This document shows, piece after piece, positions 35,489 to 44,329 of a DNA stretch of 64,000 bases. Below the pieces are notes generated by a model that searched no databases, was not told the DNA's origin, and saw only the letters and a list, made by a program, of their open reading frames with translations. The number at the start of each line of letters is the position of its first letter. Within the stretch, counting starts at the first letter, position 1. The position numbers were made by a program, and so were the translations under genes. The stretch comes from Alteribacter natronophilus (lineage in GTDB: Bacteria; Bacillota; Bacilli; Bacillales; Salisediminibacteriaceae), in contig NZ_VCRO01000001.1 in the NCBI RefSeq assembly GCF_006007885.1, forward strand, positions 372,001 through 436,000, written 5' to 3'.

Positions 35489-36274
35489 ATGGATAAAAAA
35501 GTTGTGGATATTGAAGGCAGAATACCTACGATAAAGGAACGCAGAAGGCAGCTTGCCAACAGGCGACTGATTGTCTATGTGAGTATTTTCTTTCTCCTCA
35601 TGATGGCTGTCGTTTATTTTCAGTCTCCGTTCAGTCAGGTGAAATCAGTGAAGGTGCAGGGGAACACCCATGTCAGTAATGATTTAATTACTGAGATATC
35701 AGGTCTCCTTGACGAAGTCAGTATCTGGCGTTATGACAGACAGAGTATTACGGCTGCACTCGAGGAACACCCTGAGATCAGCAGTGTCAGCCTGTCAAGA
35801 AGGCTGCCTAATACAGTTGTAATCGATGTAAGGGAGTATGGGAGAGTCGCTTATATTGAACAGCAGGGCTCATTTATGCCAATGCTTGAAACCGGCGTGG
35901 TTCTGACGGAAACAGACGGGGACGTGCAGCCGTATGATGCTCCCGCTGTATATAATTTTTCCGAAGGGGAACAGCTCCGTGAAATGGCTTCGGAACTGCG
36001 GAAACTGCCCCCGAGTCTTCACAGGAGGATCGCCGAAGTTCATTTGGAACCGGCAGAGAATGACCCTGTAAGACTGGTCGTTTTTATGACAGACGGATTT
36101 GAAGTCCATTCCACCATGCGTAATTTCTCCGAACGGATCCTTCCCTACCCTGCTGTCGCGGATCAGCTCGAAGCAGGAGCCGCAGGAATTATTCATATGA
36201 GGATGACTCCATATTTTGAAAGCTTTGAAAGTGAAAGTACCGAGGAGGAAGAAGAAATTGAAAGTGAAGGGTAG
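35489..36274 (+). CDS. divIB: Cell division protein DivIB (FtsQ)
   Basis: 261 residues. A basic cytoplasmic start (about 1-32), one membrane segment (about 33-50), a POTRA domain (about 55-122, FSQVKSVKVQGNTHVSNDLI) and a beta domain, then a Glu-rich tail. DivIB stabilises the FtsL-DivIC complex in the septum. ATG 35489 follows GGAGGAGGGGAG; an ATG at 35471 lies before that site. It is separated from spoVE by a 760-base gap instead of murG-murB. Its end overlaps the next gene's TTG start by 17 bases. Confidence 0.9.
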   Translation: MDKKVVDIEGRIPTIKERRRQLANRRLIVYVSIFFLLMMAVVYFQSPFSQVKSVKVQGNTHVSNDLITEISGLLDEVSIWRYDRQSITAALEEHPEISSVSLSRRLPNTVVIDVREYGRVAYIEQQGSFMPMLETGVVLTETDGDVQPYDAPAVYNFSEGEQLREMASELRKLPPSLHRRIAEVHLEPAENDPVRLVVFMTDGFEVHSTMRNFSERILPYPAVADQLEAGAAGIIHMRMTPYFESFESESTEEEEEIESEG

Positions 36275-36968
36275 TCATGTGATTCTTTCCTTTGTCCTTC
36301 TCTTTACCGGGTTTATTCTGGCATTTTCCTTTCAGCTGACGATGGAAAGCCGGTCATCGGCAGACTTTTCATCACAGCCTGAAGTGGAGGATGAACTGAG
36401 AAACCAGATTATCATGCAGCAGGAGGCGAACCGCGAACTTACAGAGGAACTGCGCAGTCTCCAGTCTGAATTGTCCCTTGCGGAAGAAGAGACCGCGGCG
36501 AGTGAGCGCCGTTATTTCAACCTGGTGGAGGATATGGACAAGCTCAGGATGCTGACCGGTGAAGTGGCCGTTCAGGGTGAAGGAATTGAAGTGAGGCTTG
36601 ACGATGCTGACTATGTGCCTGAAGACCAGCATGCAAACAGTTTCATCGTTCATGAAGAGCACGTGCAGAGGGTGATTGATGAACTTTTTGTTTCAGGTGC
36701 AGAGGCCGTTGCTGTAAACGGCCGGCGGATCAATCATCAGTCTTACATACAGTGTATCGGACCGGTTATTGAAATCGATGGAGACCGTTCTTTTGCCCCC
36801 TTTGTAATAACGGCTATCGGGGACAGCGAACAGCTTGAACTTGCACTTAACCTCAACGGTGGTGTAAGGGACCGTCTTGTGTCCGAAAACGTGGAAGTGC
36901 GCATACAGAAACAGAATAACATTATACTGGATCCTGATTTTGATGACAGTGAGGACGTGCAGTCATGA
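36258..36968 (+). CDS. ylxW: DUF881 family protein (YlxW position)
   Basis: 236 residues. Membrane anchor (about 5-23), a coiled coil (about 42-90) and a DUF881 domain (about 105-225, with GEGIEVRLDDA, FIVHEEHVQRVIDELFVSGAEAVAVNGRRI). The function of this family is unknown; it lies next to division genes in many Firmicutes. I read the start as TTG at 36258 because GAGGAGG lies nine bases upstream; an ATG at 36216 would put the basic stretch before the anchor. The stop overlaps the next ATG. Confidence 0.85.
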   Translation: MKVKGSHVILSFVLLFTGFILAFSFQLTMESRSSADFSSQPEVEDELRNQIIMQQEANRELTEELRSLQSELSLAEEETAASERRYFNLVEDMDKLRMLTGEVAVQGEGIEVRLDDADYVPEDQHANSFIVHEEHVQRVIDELFVSGAEAVAVNGRRINHQSYIQCIGPVIEIDGDRSFAPFVITAIGDSEQLELALNLNGGVRDRLVSENVEVRIQKQNNIILDPDFDDSEDVQS

Positions 36969-37663
36969 AAAATCCCGCTTCCGTTTTTACATTTGTCACT
37001 GTCATCATCGGGTTTATGGCTGCAGTTCTGTATCACTCCACAGGGGAGTCCGAGGTAAGGGATACTAGAACTGTAATGGAGTTAAGACAGGAACTTACTG
37101 CTGAAAAGGAAAGGCAGCAGGAACTGGAGGAAGAAGTGCTGAGACACGAACATATTCTTTCGGAACTTACCGGAGGAAGTGATCCAGAGGCTGTCATGGA
37201 AGAGGCCATGATGGATCTGAGAGAGAAAGCAGGGCTCACGGATGTGAGCGGGCCGGGAATCATTGTGGAATTAAAGCCTTACTTTTCAGAAGGGTATGAC
37301 GGCGGGGCAATTCGTACTGTACCTTCAGAGCTTGTAAGAATGCTTATAAATGAGCTGAATATTTACGGTGCGAAGGACATTGCCGTCGGTTCCCAGCGAA
37401 TAGTATCAACGACACCGGTACGTGAGATTCAGGGTATGACTCATGTTAACAGCAGAAGAATTGCTTCCTTTCCGCTTCAGGTGAGGGTGCTGACGGATCG
37501 TCCCGATCAGCTGTATCATTACATGATGACTTCAGCTGTAAGGGAGTTTCTGCAGTATGAGAATTTTGAAATGACGGTAACCCAGGTAAGTGAACTGACG
37601 CTTCCCGGCTATGACCAGACAATGCGGGTCCGCTACATGCAGCCTGTTAAGGAGGAATCGTAA
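36965..37663 (+). CDS. ylxX: DUF881 family protein (YlxX position)
   Basis: 232 residues, a paralogue of the gene before it: membrane anchor (about 6-22), coiled coil (about 35-65) and DUF881 domain (about 85-225, GPGIIVELKP, LVRMLINELNIYGAKDIAVGSQRI). Tandem DUF881 genes between divIB and sbp match the B. subtilis order. The ATG overlaps the preceding TGA. Function unknown; both probably act at the outer face of the membrane. Confidence 0.85.
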   Translation: MKNPASVFTFVTVIIGFMAAVLYHSTGESEVRDTRTVMELRQELTAEKERQQELEEEVLRHEHILSELTGGSDPEAVMEEAMMDLREKAGLTDVSGPGIIVELKPYFSEGYDGGAIRTVPSELVRMLINELNIYGAKDIAVGSQRIVSTTPVREIQGMTHVNSRRIASFPLQVRVLTDRPDQLYHYMMTSAVREFLQYENFEMTVTQVSELTLPGYDQTMRVRYMQPVKEES

Positions 37664-37664
37664 T

Positions 37665-38024
37665 ATGTGGCTTCCGATTGCCGGTCTGCTCATCGGGATT
37701 CTGCTGGGGCTTACTACAGGTTTCCGGGTACCGGATGCCTACTCGAGTTATCTGTCCATAGCGGTACTTGCTGCACTGGACACATTGTTCGGTGGAATCA
37801 GGGCCCACCTTGAAAAAACTTTTGAGGAAAAAGTTTTTTTGACAGGATTCTTCACAAATATTATTTTAGCCGCGGGTTTGGCTTTTCTAGGTGTCCATCT
37901 TGGTGTAGACTTGTATTTAGCAGCTGTTTTTGCATTCGGGGTAAGACTGTTTAACAACCTTGCCCAAATCAGAAGAATTCTGCTTGAAAAATGGAGCCGG
38001 TACCGGGAAAGGAAATCCGCCTGA
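37665..38024 (+). CDS. sbp: Small basic protein Sbp (DUF1290)
   Basis: 119 residues, hydrophobic with a basic C-terminus (EKWSRYRERKSA). Three membrane segments are apparent (about 2-20, 28-45 and 60-105). DUF1290 proteins are of unknown function but are consistently located before ftsA. ATG 37665 follows AAGGAGG at 37649-37655. The upstream in-frame extension to 37611 overlaps ylxX and has no ribosome site. Confidence 0.88.
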   Translation: MWLPIAGLLIGILLGLTTGFRVPDAYSSYLSIAVLAALDTLFGGIRAHLEKTFEEKVFLTGFFTNIILAAGLAFLGVHLGVDLYLAAVFAFGVRLFNNLAQIRRILLEKWSRYRERKSA

Positions 38025-38063
38025 CCCATTCCCTTAATTTATCTGTGAAAATACCGGAAAAAA

Positions 38064-38092
38064 AGAGGGAATGTCAAAAAGATGTGGAATAC
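38064..38092 (+). promoter_or_regulatory. Predicted sigma-H promoter before ftsA
   Basis: AGAGGGAAT (38064-38072), 11 bases, then GTGGAATAC (38084-38092), matching the sigma-H pattern RWAGGAWWW-N11-12-RNNGAATWW at 15 of 18 positions. ftsAZ of B. subtilis has a known sigma-H promoter used at sporulation onset. The 286-base gap holds no gene. Confidence 0.6.
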
Positions 38093-38310
38093 ATTGTGTA
38101 CTTGCCAATCTTTAAGGTAAGGTGGTTTTACCCGTACTTTTACTCCTGTTCTGCAGCCTGCGGGACTGCATTTACACTGCAGAGTCAGCAGCTGCATCCA
38201 GGACGGATAAAAGGCCTGTGGTACGGCCGGTCTTAACAGAGATTATTAAAAATGAAGCACCGGACTGACCGGTGTGTCATAGACGGAGGAATTGAAGGAG
38301 GTGCCAGAGA

Positions 38311-39627
38311 ATGAACAACCACGATACGTACGTGACTTTGGACATCGGCACATCTACAGTCCGAGTAATTATCGGCGAAATGTCCAATGGAACACTTAAT
38401 ATTATCGGAGTAGGAGAGGCAGAATCAGAAGGAATCAGAAAAGGGTCGATCGTCGATATCGATGAAACGGTCCGCTCGATCCGGTCGGCGGTGGAAAAGG
38501 CCGAACGGATGGTAGGTCTGAAAGTGGAAAATATTATCGTCGGAGTATCCGGCAATCATATACAGCTCCAGCCCTGTCATGGAGTGGTTGCTGTTTCCAG
38601 TGAGGACCGTGAGATCGGTGATGAGGACATTATCCGGGTAATCGATGCTGCACAAGTGGTTTCTGTGCCCCCTGAACGGGAAATTGTCAATGTTCATCCC
38701 AAACAGTTTATTGTTGATGGACTTGATGAAATCAATGATCCGCGCGGCATGATCGGTGTGCGACTGGAAATGGAAGGTACGATCATCACAGCATCCAGAA
38801 CGATGTTACATAACCTGCTGCGCTGTGTGGAAAAAGCCGGACTCAATATTGCAGACATTGCCCTTCAGCCTCTAGCTGCCGGTTCTTTTGCCCTGCTTAA
38901 GGATGAAAGAAGTCTCGGCTGCGCACTCGTTGACATAGGCGGAGGATCGATCACGGTATCAGTGTTTAAAAATAATGTACTGCAGGGAACGTCTGTACTG
39001 CCATTCGGCGGAGATCACATTACAAATGATATCAGCATCTGCCTGCGTACTTCGACTTCGGAAGCGGAAAAAGTTAAAAAGGAGTATGGCTGTGCCTATA
39101 TTGACCATGCTTCGGATGATGAACTTTTCGAAGTTTCCGAGATTGGAAGTGACGATCTTCAGGAATATTCCCAGGCAGATTTGGCACAAATTATTGAACC
39201 CCGTATGGAGGAAATGTTAGGGTTAGTTCATAAAGAAGTGCAGAAACTCGGATTTAAAGACGTTTCAGGAGGCTACGTCATGACCGGCGGCACGGCGAAA
39301 ATGCCGGGAGTTCTCGAACTTGCACGGGAAGTCCTCCAGAAAAACGTCCGTATGGCGGTTCCCGATTATATCGGTGTAAGAGAACCCCAGTATACAAATG
39401 GTGTCGGACTGATCCATTATGCCCACCGGAGTGCCAGAATTCAGGGTAAGGAAATTGCTGCAGGTGTGGCACAGGTGAACCATGATCCGGCAGAGGAAAG
39501 ACAGGAACGTTCGGCTAAGAAACAGCAGAAGCAGAAGCAGAAACAGCAGCCCGAACAGGAAAAGCAGAAAGACCAGCCGGGGGTAAAGAAACGCGTCTCA
39601 AAACTGTTTAAAGTGTTCTTTGAATAG
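38311..39627 (+). CDS. ftsA: Cell division protein FtsA
   Basis: 438 residues. An actin-fold ATPase that tethers FtsZ to the membrane. Phosphate-binding segments TLDIGTSTVRVIIGE (about 8-22), ALVDIGGGSITVSVF and GGYVMTGGTAKMPGV (about 320-334) are present, with the 1C subdomain in between. A Gln/Lys-rich flexible tail (about 392-425) leads to the C-terminal amphipathic membrane helix VSKLFKVFFE. GAAGGAGGTG precedes the ATG. Followed by ftsZ after 84 bases. Confidence 0.96.
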   Translation: MNNHDTYVTLDIGTSTVRVIIGEMSNGTLNIIGVGEAESEGIRKGSIVDIDETVRSIRSAVEKAERMVGLKVENIIVGVSGNHIQLQPCHGVVAVSSEDREIGDEDIIRVIDAAQVVSVPPEREIVNVHPKQFIVDGLDEINDPRGMIGVRLEMEGTIITASRTMLHNLLRCVEKAGLNIADIALQPLAAGSFALLKDERSLGCALVDIGGGSITVSVFKNNVLQGTSVLPFGGDHITNDISICLRTSTSEAEKVKKEYGCAYIDHASDDELFEVSEIGSDDLQEYSQADLAQIIEPRMEEMLGLVHKEVQKLGFKDVSGGYVMTGGTAKMPGVLELAREVLQKNVRMAVPDYIGVREPQYTNGVGLIHYAHRSARIQGKEIAAGVAQVNHDPAEERQERSAKKQQKQKQKQQPEQEKQKDQPGVKKRVSKLFKVFFE

Positions 39628-39711
39628 GAGACTGCCGGTACACATAGAGCAGCAAAGCTCACAACCAAAAAGTGATGATCATGTGAAGCATGATAGATTG
39701 GGGGATCGTAA

Positions 39712-40905
39712 ATGTTAGAGTTTGAGATGGACATGGAGCAGTTAGCTACGATAAAAGTAATCGGTGTCGGCGGTGGAGGAAGCAATGCCGTGAACCGTAT
39801 GATTGAAAACGGCCTGCAGGGTGTGGAATTTATTGCGGTCAATACGGACGCACAGGCTCTTCACCTTTCAAAAGCCGAGAAAAAACTTCAGCTTGGCGGC
39901 AAGCTTACACGCGGTCTTGGCGCAGGGGCAAACCCTGATATCGGAAAAAAGGCGGCGGAGGAAAGCCGTGAGCAGCTTGAAGAAGTGCTTGGCGGAGCCG
40001 ACATGGTTTTTATCACAGCCGGAATGGGCGGTGGAACCGGTACTGGTGCAGCGCCTGTTATTGCCGAAATTGCAAAGGACCTGGGCGCACTTACAGTAGG
40101 GGTTGTGACCCGTCCGTTTACATTTGAGGGCCGTAAGCGTATGACACAGGCAGGAAGCGGGATCGGTGCACTTAAGGAAAAAGTGGACACACTGATTGTC
40201 ATCCCGAATGACCGTCTTCTTGAAATTGTCGACAAAAATACTCCTATGCTTGAAGCGTTCCGTGAAGCGGATAACGTTCTTCGCCAGGGTGTACAGGGTA
40301 TTTCCGACCTGATTGCCGTTCCCGGTCTGATTAACCTTGATTTCGCCGACGTGAAAACAATTATGAGCGAAAAAGGTTCAGCCCTGATGGGAATCGGTAT
40401 TGCCACAGGGGAAAGCCGTGCAGCTGAAGCAGCCAAAAAAGCAATCAGCTCCCCGCTCCTTGAAACATCCATTGACGGAGCTCAGGGCGTACTGATGAAC
40501 ATTACAGGCGGAGCAAACCTGAGCCTGTTCGAAGTTCACGAAGCAGCTGAAATCGTTTCTTCTGCTTCCGACAGTGAAGTAAACATGATTTTCGGTTCCG
40601 TTATTAACGAAAACCTTAAAGATGAAATTGTGGTAACGGTTATTGCCACCGGATTCGAAGATGCGGAAGAGCGTCCCGGCATGCCGCGTCAGCAGCTGAA
40701 TAACACTGCCCGCCGCGAAGCACCTTCCCAGCCTCGTCAGGAGCAGCCGCCTCAGCAGCAGCCGGCACAGCCTTCATTCGAGGAACCACCGCGTGAACAG
40801 CGTGAGCAGCAGCCGGCTTCAAACAAAAACCAGCGACAGCCTTACGAAGAAGAGGGAGATTCCCTTGATATCCCGACATTTCTCCGTAACCGCCGCCGCC
40901 GCTAA
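39712..40905 (+). CDS. ftsZ: Cell division GTPase FtsZ
   Basis: 397 residues. FtsZ polymerises into the Z ring. The tubulin signature is [12 protein letters not shown] (about 103-114), the first loop is [15 protein letters not shown] (about 16-30) and the T7 loop [11 protein letters not shown] (about 207-217). After residue about 318 comes a Gln/Pro/Glu-rich linker and the conserved C-terminal peptide DIPTFLRNR that binds FtsA and SepF. The RRRR end is short and basic. GGGGGATCG precedes the ATG. A terminator follows. Confidence 0.98.
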   Translation: MLEFEMDMEQLATIKVIGVGGGGSNAVNRMIENGLQGVEFIAVNTDAQALHLSKAEKKLQLGGKLTRGLGAGANPDIGKKAAEESREQLEEVLGGADMVFITAGMGGGTGTGAAPVIAEIAKDLGALTVGVVTRPFTFEGRKRMTQAGSGIGALKEKVDTLIVIPNDRLLEIVDKNTPMLEAFREADNVLRQGVQGISDLIAVPGLINLDFADVKTIMSEKGSALMGIGIATGESRAAEAAKKAISSPLLETSIDGAQGVLMNITGGANLSLFEVHEAAEIVSSASDSEVNMIFGSVINENLKDEIVVTVIATGFEDAEERPGMPRQQLNNTARREAPSQPRQEQPPQQQPAQPSFEEPPREQREQQPASNKNQRQPYEEEGDSLDIPTFLRNRRRR

Positions 40906-40927
40906 TAATCAGTAACAGATCATAAAT

Positions 40928-40984
40928 AAGGATGCACCGTTGAACGTCTGCTGAGCAGCCGTCCTGACGGAGCATCCTTTTTTG
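40928..40984 (+). terminator. Intrinsic terminator after ftsZ
   Basis: AAGGATGC pairs with GCATCCTT, enclosing a smaller arm, and is followed by a T-run. Confidence 0.7.
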
Positions 40985-41093
40985 TGTACTGCAGAGGAAT
41001 AAAATAACAATCTATCCGATAACAGCTTTACCAAATGAGCTTCTTATAACATTTATTAGGATTATTGAGGCATGAAATGGAGGCATAATGGAA

Positions 41094-41180
41094 TCTGACA
41101 AATACACTGAAAAAAAATCAAAATTACACGGACGCGGATTCCAAAAAGTGACAGACTTACAGCCGCTCATAAGCTATACT
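41094..41180 (+). promoter_or_regulatory. spoIIG promoter with Spo0A-like boxes
   Basis: GTGACA (41148-41153) and TATACT (41175-41180) are separated by 21 bases, an abnormally long gap like the 22-base spacing of the Spo0A-activated spoIIG promoter of B. subtilis. TGACA-type heptamers resembling the 0A box TGNCGAA lie near 41097 and over the -35 region (TGACAGA). The pattern fits Spo0A-dependent activation. Confidence 0.5.
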
Positions 41181-41214
41181 GTTTTCAAATTCCACCTTTT
41201 AATGAGGGGATCTG

Positions 41215-42135
41215 ATGACGTTATACCTGGATGTAATCTGGCTTCTCAACTTTCTTGTTGACTGGATGCTCCTGGCACTGACCGCGCTTGCCCTGAAAAG
41301 GGGGGTTACGAAGAAAAGGCTGGCCGGAGGTGCGTTCATTGCATCACTGTACTTATTTCTTCTCTTTTCTCCTGCTGCACATATTGCTGCCTCACCACTG
41401 TTCAAGATTGTCTACTCCGCTGTTATAGTCTGGAGCACTTTCGGCTTCAAAGGTTTTAAACCTTTCTGCAAAGCCTGGATGATGTTTTATTTTGTGAGTT
41501 TTATGACCGGGGGAGGGCTTATTGCTGCCCATGCGTTTTTCTCCACTGAAATCCTGATCATAAACGATACGTTTGCCACCCGCCTGAACGGATTTGGAAG
41601 TCCCGCCAGCTGGCTGTTCGTCGTACTGGGATTTCCGGCTGTCTGGTATTTTTCCAGAAAATCAATCGGAGGAATTGAAACGGCAAAAATCCGTTTCGAT
41701 CAAATTATGAAAGTCCGGATTCGTACAAGGGGAATTGATCTTGAGCTTAAAGGATTTGTGGACAGCGGGAATCAGCTAAAGGATCCAATTTCCTCAAGAC
41801 CGGTCATGATTATTGATATGACGAAGCTTAAAGACTCATTCCCTGATGAACTTGTGCAATTTACAGAGAAGGGAACCGAGAGTATCACTGATTTCCGAAG
41901 TGCCGAAGAATACGCTATGACACTTGTGCCCTACAGGACCGTCGCCGGCGGTCACCAGTTCCTGTGGTGCCTTAAACCTGATCTCGTTACGGTATTTCCT
42001 GATGGGGAAAAAGAGGCGTTTGACTGTACCCGTGTTTTAATCGGTCTGAGCTATTCACCGCTGAGTTCACTCGGTGACTATGAATGTATACTTCACCCGG
42101 GGATGTTTCAGGAACGGAAACAGTCACCGGCATGA
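41215..42135 (+). CDS. spoIIGA: Pro-sigma-E processing peptidase SpoIIGA
   Basis: 306 residues. Five membrane segments in the first half (about 5-150) and a cytoplasmic aspartic-protease-like domain in the second. The catalytic Asp is in [11 protein letters not shown] (about 181-191). SpoIIGA cleaves pro-sigma-E in the mother cell after a signal from the forespore protein SpoIIR. GAGGGGATCTG precedes the ATG. The sigE gene begins 20 bases after its stop, as in other spore formers. Confidence 0.94.
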   Translation: MTLYLDVIWLLNFLVDWMLLALTALALKRGVTKKRLAGGAFIASLYLFLLFSPAAHIAASPLFKIVYSAVIVWSTFGFKGFKPFCKAWMMFYFVSFMTGGGLIAAHAFFSTEILIINDTFATRLNGFGSPASWLFVVLGFPAVWYFSRKSIGGIETAKIRFDQIMKVRIRTRGIDLELKGFVDSGNQLKDPISSRPVMIIDMTKLKDSFPDELVQFTEKGTESITDFRSAEEYAMTLVPYRTVAGGHQFLWCLKPDLVTVFPDGEKEAFDCTRVLIGLSYSPLSSLGDYECILHPGMFQERKQSPA

Positions 42136-42155
42136 TGCGAAGGGGAGGAATGATG

Positions 42156-42875
42156 TTGAGGATTTTACTGATGAAAGCGAAGCTCTGGTGGTATAAACTT
42201 CTCATTAAACTGGGCATTAAATCCGATGAAGTCTTTTATATAGGAGGCAGTGAAGCATTGCCTCCGCCTCTTACAAAAGAGGAGGAAGCACATCTTCTAA
42301 AAAAGCTCCCCAGTGGGGATGAAGCAGTCAGATCAATGCTTATTGAACGTAACCTGCGGCTGGTTGTCTATATTGCCAGAAAATTTGAGAACACCGGCAT
42401 TAACATTGAAGACCTCATCAGCATCGGTACGATCGGGCTTATCAAAGCAGTCAATACATTTGATCCTGAGAAAAAGATCAAGCTCGCCACCTACGCTTCC
42501 CGTTGTATTGAAAATGAAATTCTGATGTATCTGAGGCGCAACAATAAAATCCGTTCGGAAGTATCATTCGATGAGCCGCTCAATATTGACTGGGATGGAA
42601 ATGAACTGCTCCTGTCCGACGTCCTGGGAACTGAAGAGGATATTATTACCCGCGGCATCGAAGACCGAGTGGACCGGAAGCTGCTCGTTAAGGCGCTTGA
42701 GACACTTTCAGCCAGGGAGAAACAGATCATGGAGCTTCGTTTTGGACTTGCCGGGGGCGAGGAGAAAACCCAAAAGGATGTAGCTGATCTGCTTGGGATT
42801 TCCCAGTCCTATATTTCACGTCTGGAAAAAAGAATTATTAAACGCCTGCGGAAAGAATTTAATAAAATGGTGTAA
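42156..42875 (+). CDS. sigE: RNA polymerase sigma factor SigE (mother cell)
   Basis: 239 residues when read from TTG 42156, the B. subtilis length; AGGGGAGG ends seven bases upstream. ATGs at 42150 and 42153 are possible alternatives. An amphipathic pro-sequence of about 27 residues ([18 protein letters not shown]) ends just before [12 protein letters not shown], the usual cleavage site. Region 2 has [16 protein letters not shown] and [13 protein letters not shown]. Region 4 ends with [18 protein letters not shown]. Sigma-E directs early mother-cell genes. Confidence 0.96.
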   Translation: MRILLMKAKLWWYKLLIKLGIKSDEVFYIGGSEALPPPLTKEEEAHLLKKLPSGDEAVRSMLIERNLRLVVYIARKFENTGINIEDLISIGTIGLIKAVNTFDPEKKIKLATYASRCIENEILMYLRRNNKIRSEVSFDEPLNIDWDGNELLLSDVLGTEEDIITRGIEDRVDRKLLVKALETLSAREKQIMELRFGLAGGEEKTQKDVADLLGISQSYISRLEKRIIKRLRKEFNKMV

Positions 42876-42932
42876 CGATGCGGGCCCGGCACGCTGATTA
42901 AGAAAGTGTAAATTTTCAGAGAAGCAATTTCT

Positions 42933-42961
42933 GCATAAATTTCCCTCCTGAGGAGATACTG
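42933..42961 (+). promoter_or_regulatory. Predicted sigma-F/sigma-G promoter of sigG
   Basis: GCATA (42933-42937), a 14-base spacer, then GGAGATACTG (42952-42961), close to the sigma-F -10 pattern GGNRAHANTW. The spacer is one or two bases shorter than the norm. A CTCCTGAGGAG palindrome covers the -10 start. Consistent with forespore expression of spoIIIG. Confidence 0.55.
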
Positions 42962-42997
42962 AATTTTGTACATCAGCTCCTGTTGGGAGGGAAGGCA

Positions 42998-43783
42998 TTG
43001 ACACGGAACAAAGTTGAAATTTGCGGTGTGGATACATCAAAGCTGCCCGTTCTAAAGAACAAGGAAATGCGCATTCTGTTTGAAGAAATGCAGAACGGTG
43101 ATATCACAGCAAGGGAAAAGCTTGTGAATGGAAATCTCCGTCTTGTGCTGAGCGTAATTCAGCGTTTTAATAACCGCGGCGAGTATGTGGACGACCTGTT
43201 TCAGGTCGGCTGTATCGGTTTGATGAAGTCAATCGACAATTTTGATTTAGGCCAGAACGTAAAGTTCTCAACGTATGCAGTTCCGATGATTATTGGGGAA
43301 ATCAGACGTTATCTGCGTGATAACAACCCGATCCGGGTATCGAGATCCCTCAGGGATATTGCGTACAAAGCACTGCAGATCCGTGATACGCTCATGAATG
43401 AAAAACGGCGTGACCGGGAACCGACGATTCAGGAAATTGCCAAGGTGCTGGATGTACCTAAAGAAGACATTGTTTTTGCACTCGACGCCATCCAGGATCC
43501 GGTGAGCCTTTTTGAGCCGATCTACAACGATGGCGGCGATCCGATCTTTGTAATGGACCAGATCAGTGATGACAAGCAGAAAGATTCCCAGTGGATTGAG
43601 GAGATAGCGCTTAAGGAAGCGATGATCCGACTTAATGACCGGGAAAAGTTAATTCTGGATATGCGTTTTTTCCAGGGGAAAACGCAGATGGAAGTGGCTG
43701 ATGAGATCGGCATTTCCCAGGCTCAGGTTTCCCGTCTTGAAAAAGCAGCGATCCAGCAGATGAATAAGCATGCAAAAGAATAA
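42998..43783 (+). CDS. sigG: RNA polymerase sigma factor SigG (forespore)
   Basis: 261 residues. The N-terminal TRNKVEICGVDTSKLPVL is diagnostic. Region 2 carries NLRLVLSVIQRFNNRGE and FSTYAVPMIIGEIRRYLRDNNPIRVSRS. Region 4 has GISQAQVSRLEKAAI. Sigma-G drives late forespore genes and is held in check by SpoIIAB until engulfment. I read the start as TTG 42998 with GGGAGGG six bases upstream. A terminator follows. ylmA, which follows sigG in B. subtilis, is missing. Confidence 0.96.
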   Translation: MTRNKVEICGVDTSKLPVLKNKEMRILFEEMQNGDITAREKLVNGNLRLVLSVIQRFNNRGEYVDDLFQVGCIGLMKSIDNFDLGQNVKFSTYAVPMIIGEIRRYLRDNNPIRVSRSLRDIAYKALQIRDTLMNEKRRDREPTIQEIAKVLDVPKEDIVFALDAIQDPVSLFEPIYNDGGDPIFVMDQISDDKQKDSQWIEEIALKEAMIRLNDREKLILDMRFFQGKTQMEVADEIGISQAQVSRLEKAAIQQMNKHAKE

Positions 43784-43807
43784 ACCTGCCCTGTGCAGGT
43801 TTTTTTG
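43784..43807 (+). terminator. Intrinsic terminator after sigG
   Basis: ACCTGC and GCAGGT around a short loop, followed by seven T. Confidence 0.85.
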
Positions 43808-43915
43808 TTTTGTGCTGGATGAGAGACTTTTTCAGAGGGCTCCGTTAAACGGGCGAATCAGCTGCTGTGTTTGTAAAACCATATCGAACGCTTGTTTTAC
43901 CATCTCCTGCCCCGA

Positions 43916-43944
43916 ACATAACCCGTTTACCGCCGGCATACAAT
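43916..43944 (+). promoter_or_regulatory. Predicted sigma-E promoter of ylmC
   Basis: CATACAAT (43937-43944) matches the sigma-E -10 consensus CATACAMT exactly. A weak -35, ACATAAC, lies 14 bases upstream. Confidence 0.5.
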
Positions 43945-43968
43945 GGAGTAGAACGGGAGGGGATTGCA

Positions 43969-44256
43969 GTGCTGAAAATATCGGATATTCAGTCCAAGGA
44001 CATTGTTAATCTGGCAGATGGACGGCTGCTCGGCCATATCAGTGATCTTGACATTAACCTTAATACCGGACGTGTGGAAGCCTTTGTTATTGGCGGTGGA
44101 AAGATGATGTCTTTTTTCGGCAAGCAGGAACAGGAGATCGTCATACCGTGGAATAATGTAGTCAAAATCGGTTCAGATGTAATTCTTGTCCGTTATAACG
44201 ACGGAAATTTTACGGACAGCCATTATCTTCCCCAAAACAGCGGAGATACGACATAA
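43969..44256 (+). CDS. ylmC: YlmC/YmxH family sporulation protein (PRC-barrel)
   Basis: 95 residues forming one PRC-barrel domain (KISDIQSKDIVNLADGRLLG...DLDINLNTGRVEAFVI...IVIPWNNVVKIGSDVILV). Members of the YlmC/YmxH family are linked to sporulation; their molecular role is unknown. I read the start as GTG 43969, with GGGAGGGG seven bases upstream; the frame extends further upstream without a site. A sigma-E-type -10 box lies about 25 bases before the start. Confidence 0.85.
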   Translation: MLKISDIQSKDIVNLADGRLLGHISDLDINLNTGRVEAFVIGGGKMMSFFGKQEQEIVIPWNNVVKIGSDVILVRYNDGNFTDSHYLPQNSGDTT

Positions 44257-44329
44257 AAAGGGTCCCCTTTGTTCCGCAGTGGTGAAAAAAATGGTAGAAT
44301 AAAAAGAAACAGTGAAAAGGGGGGCGAAA

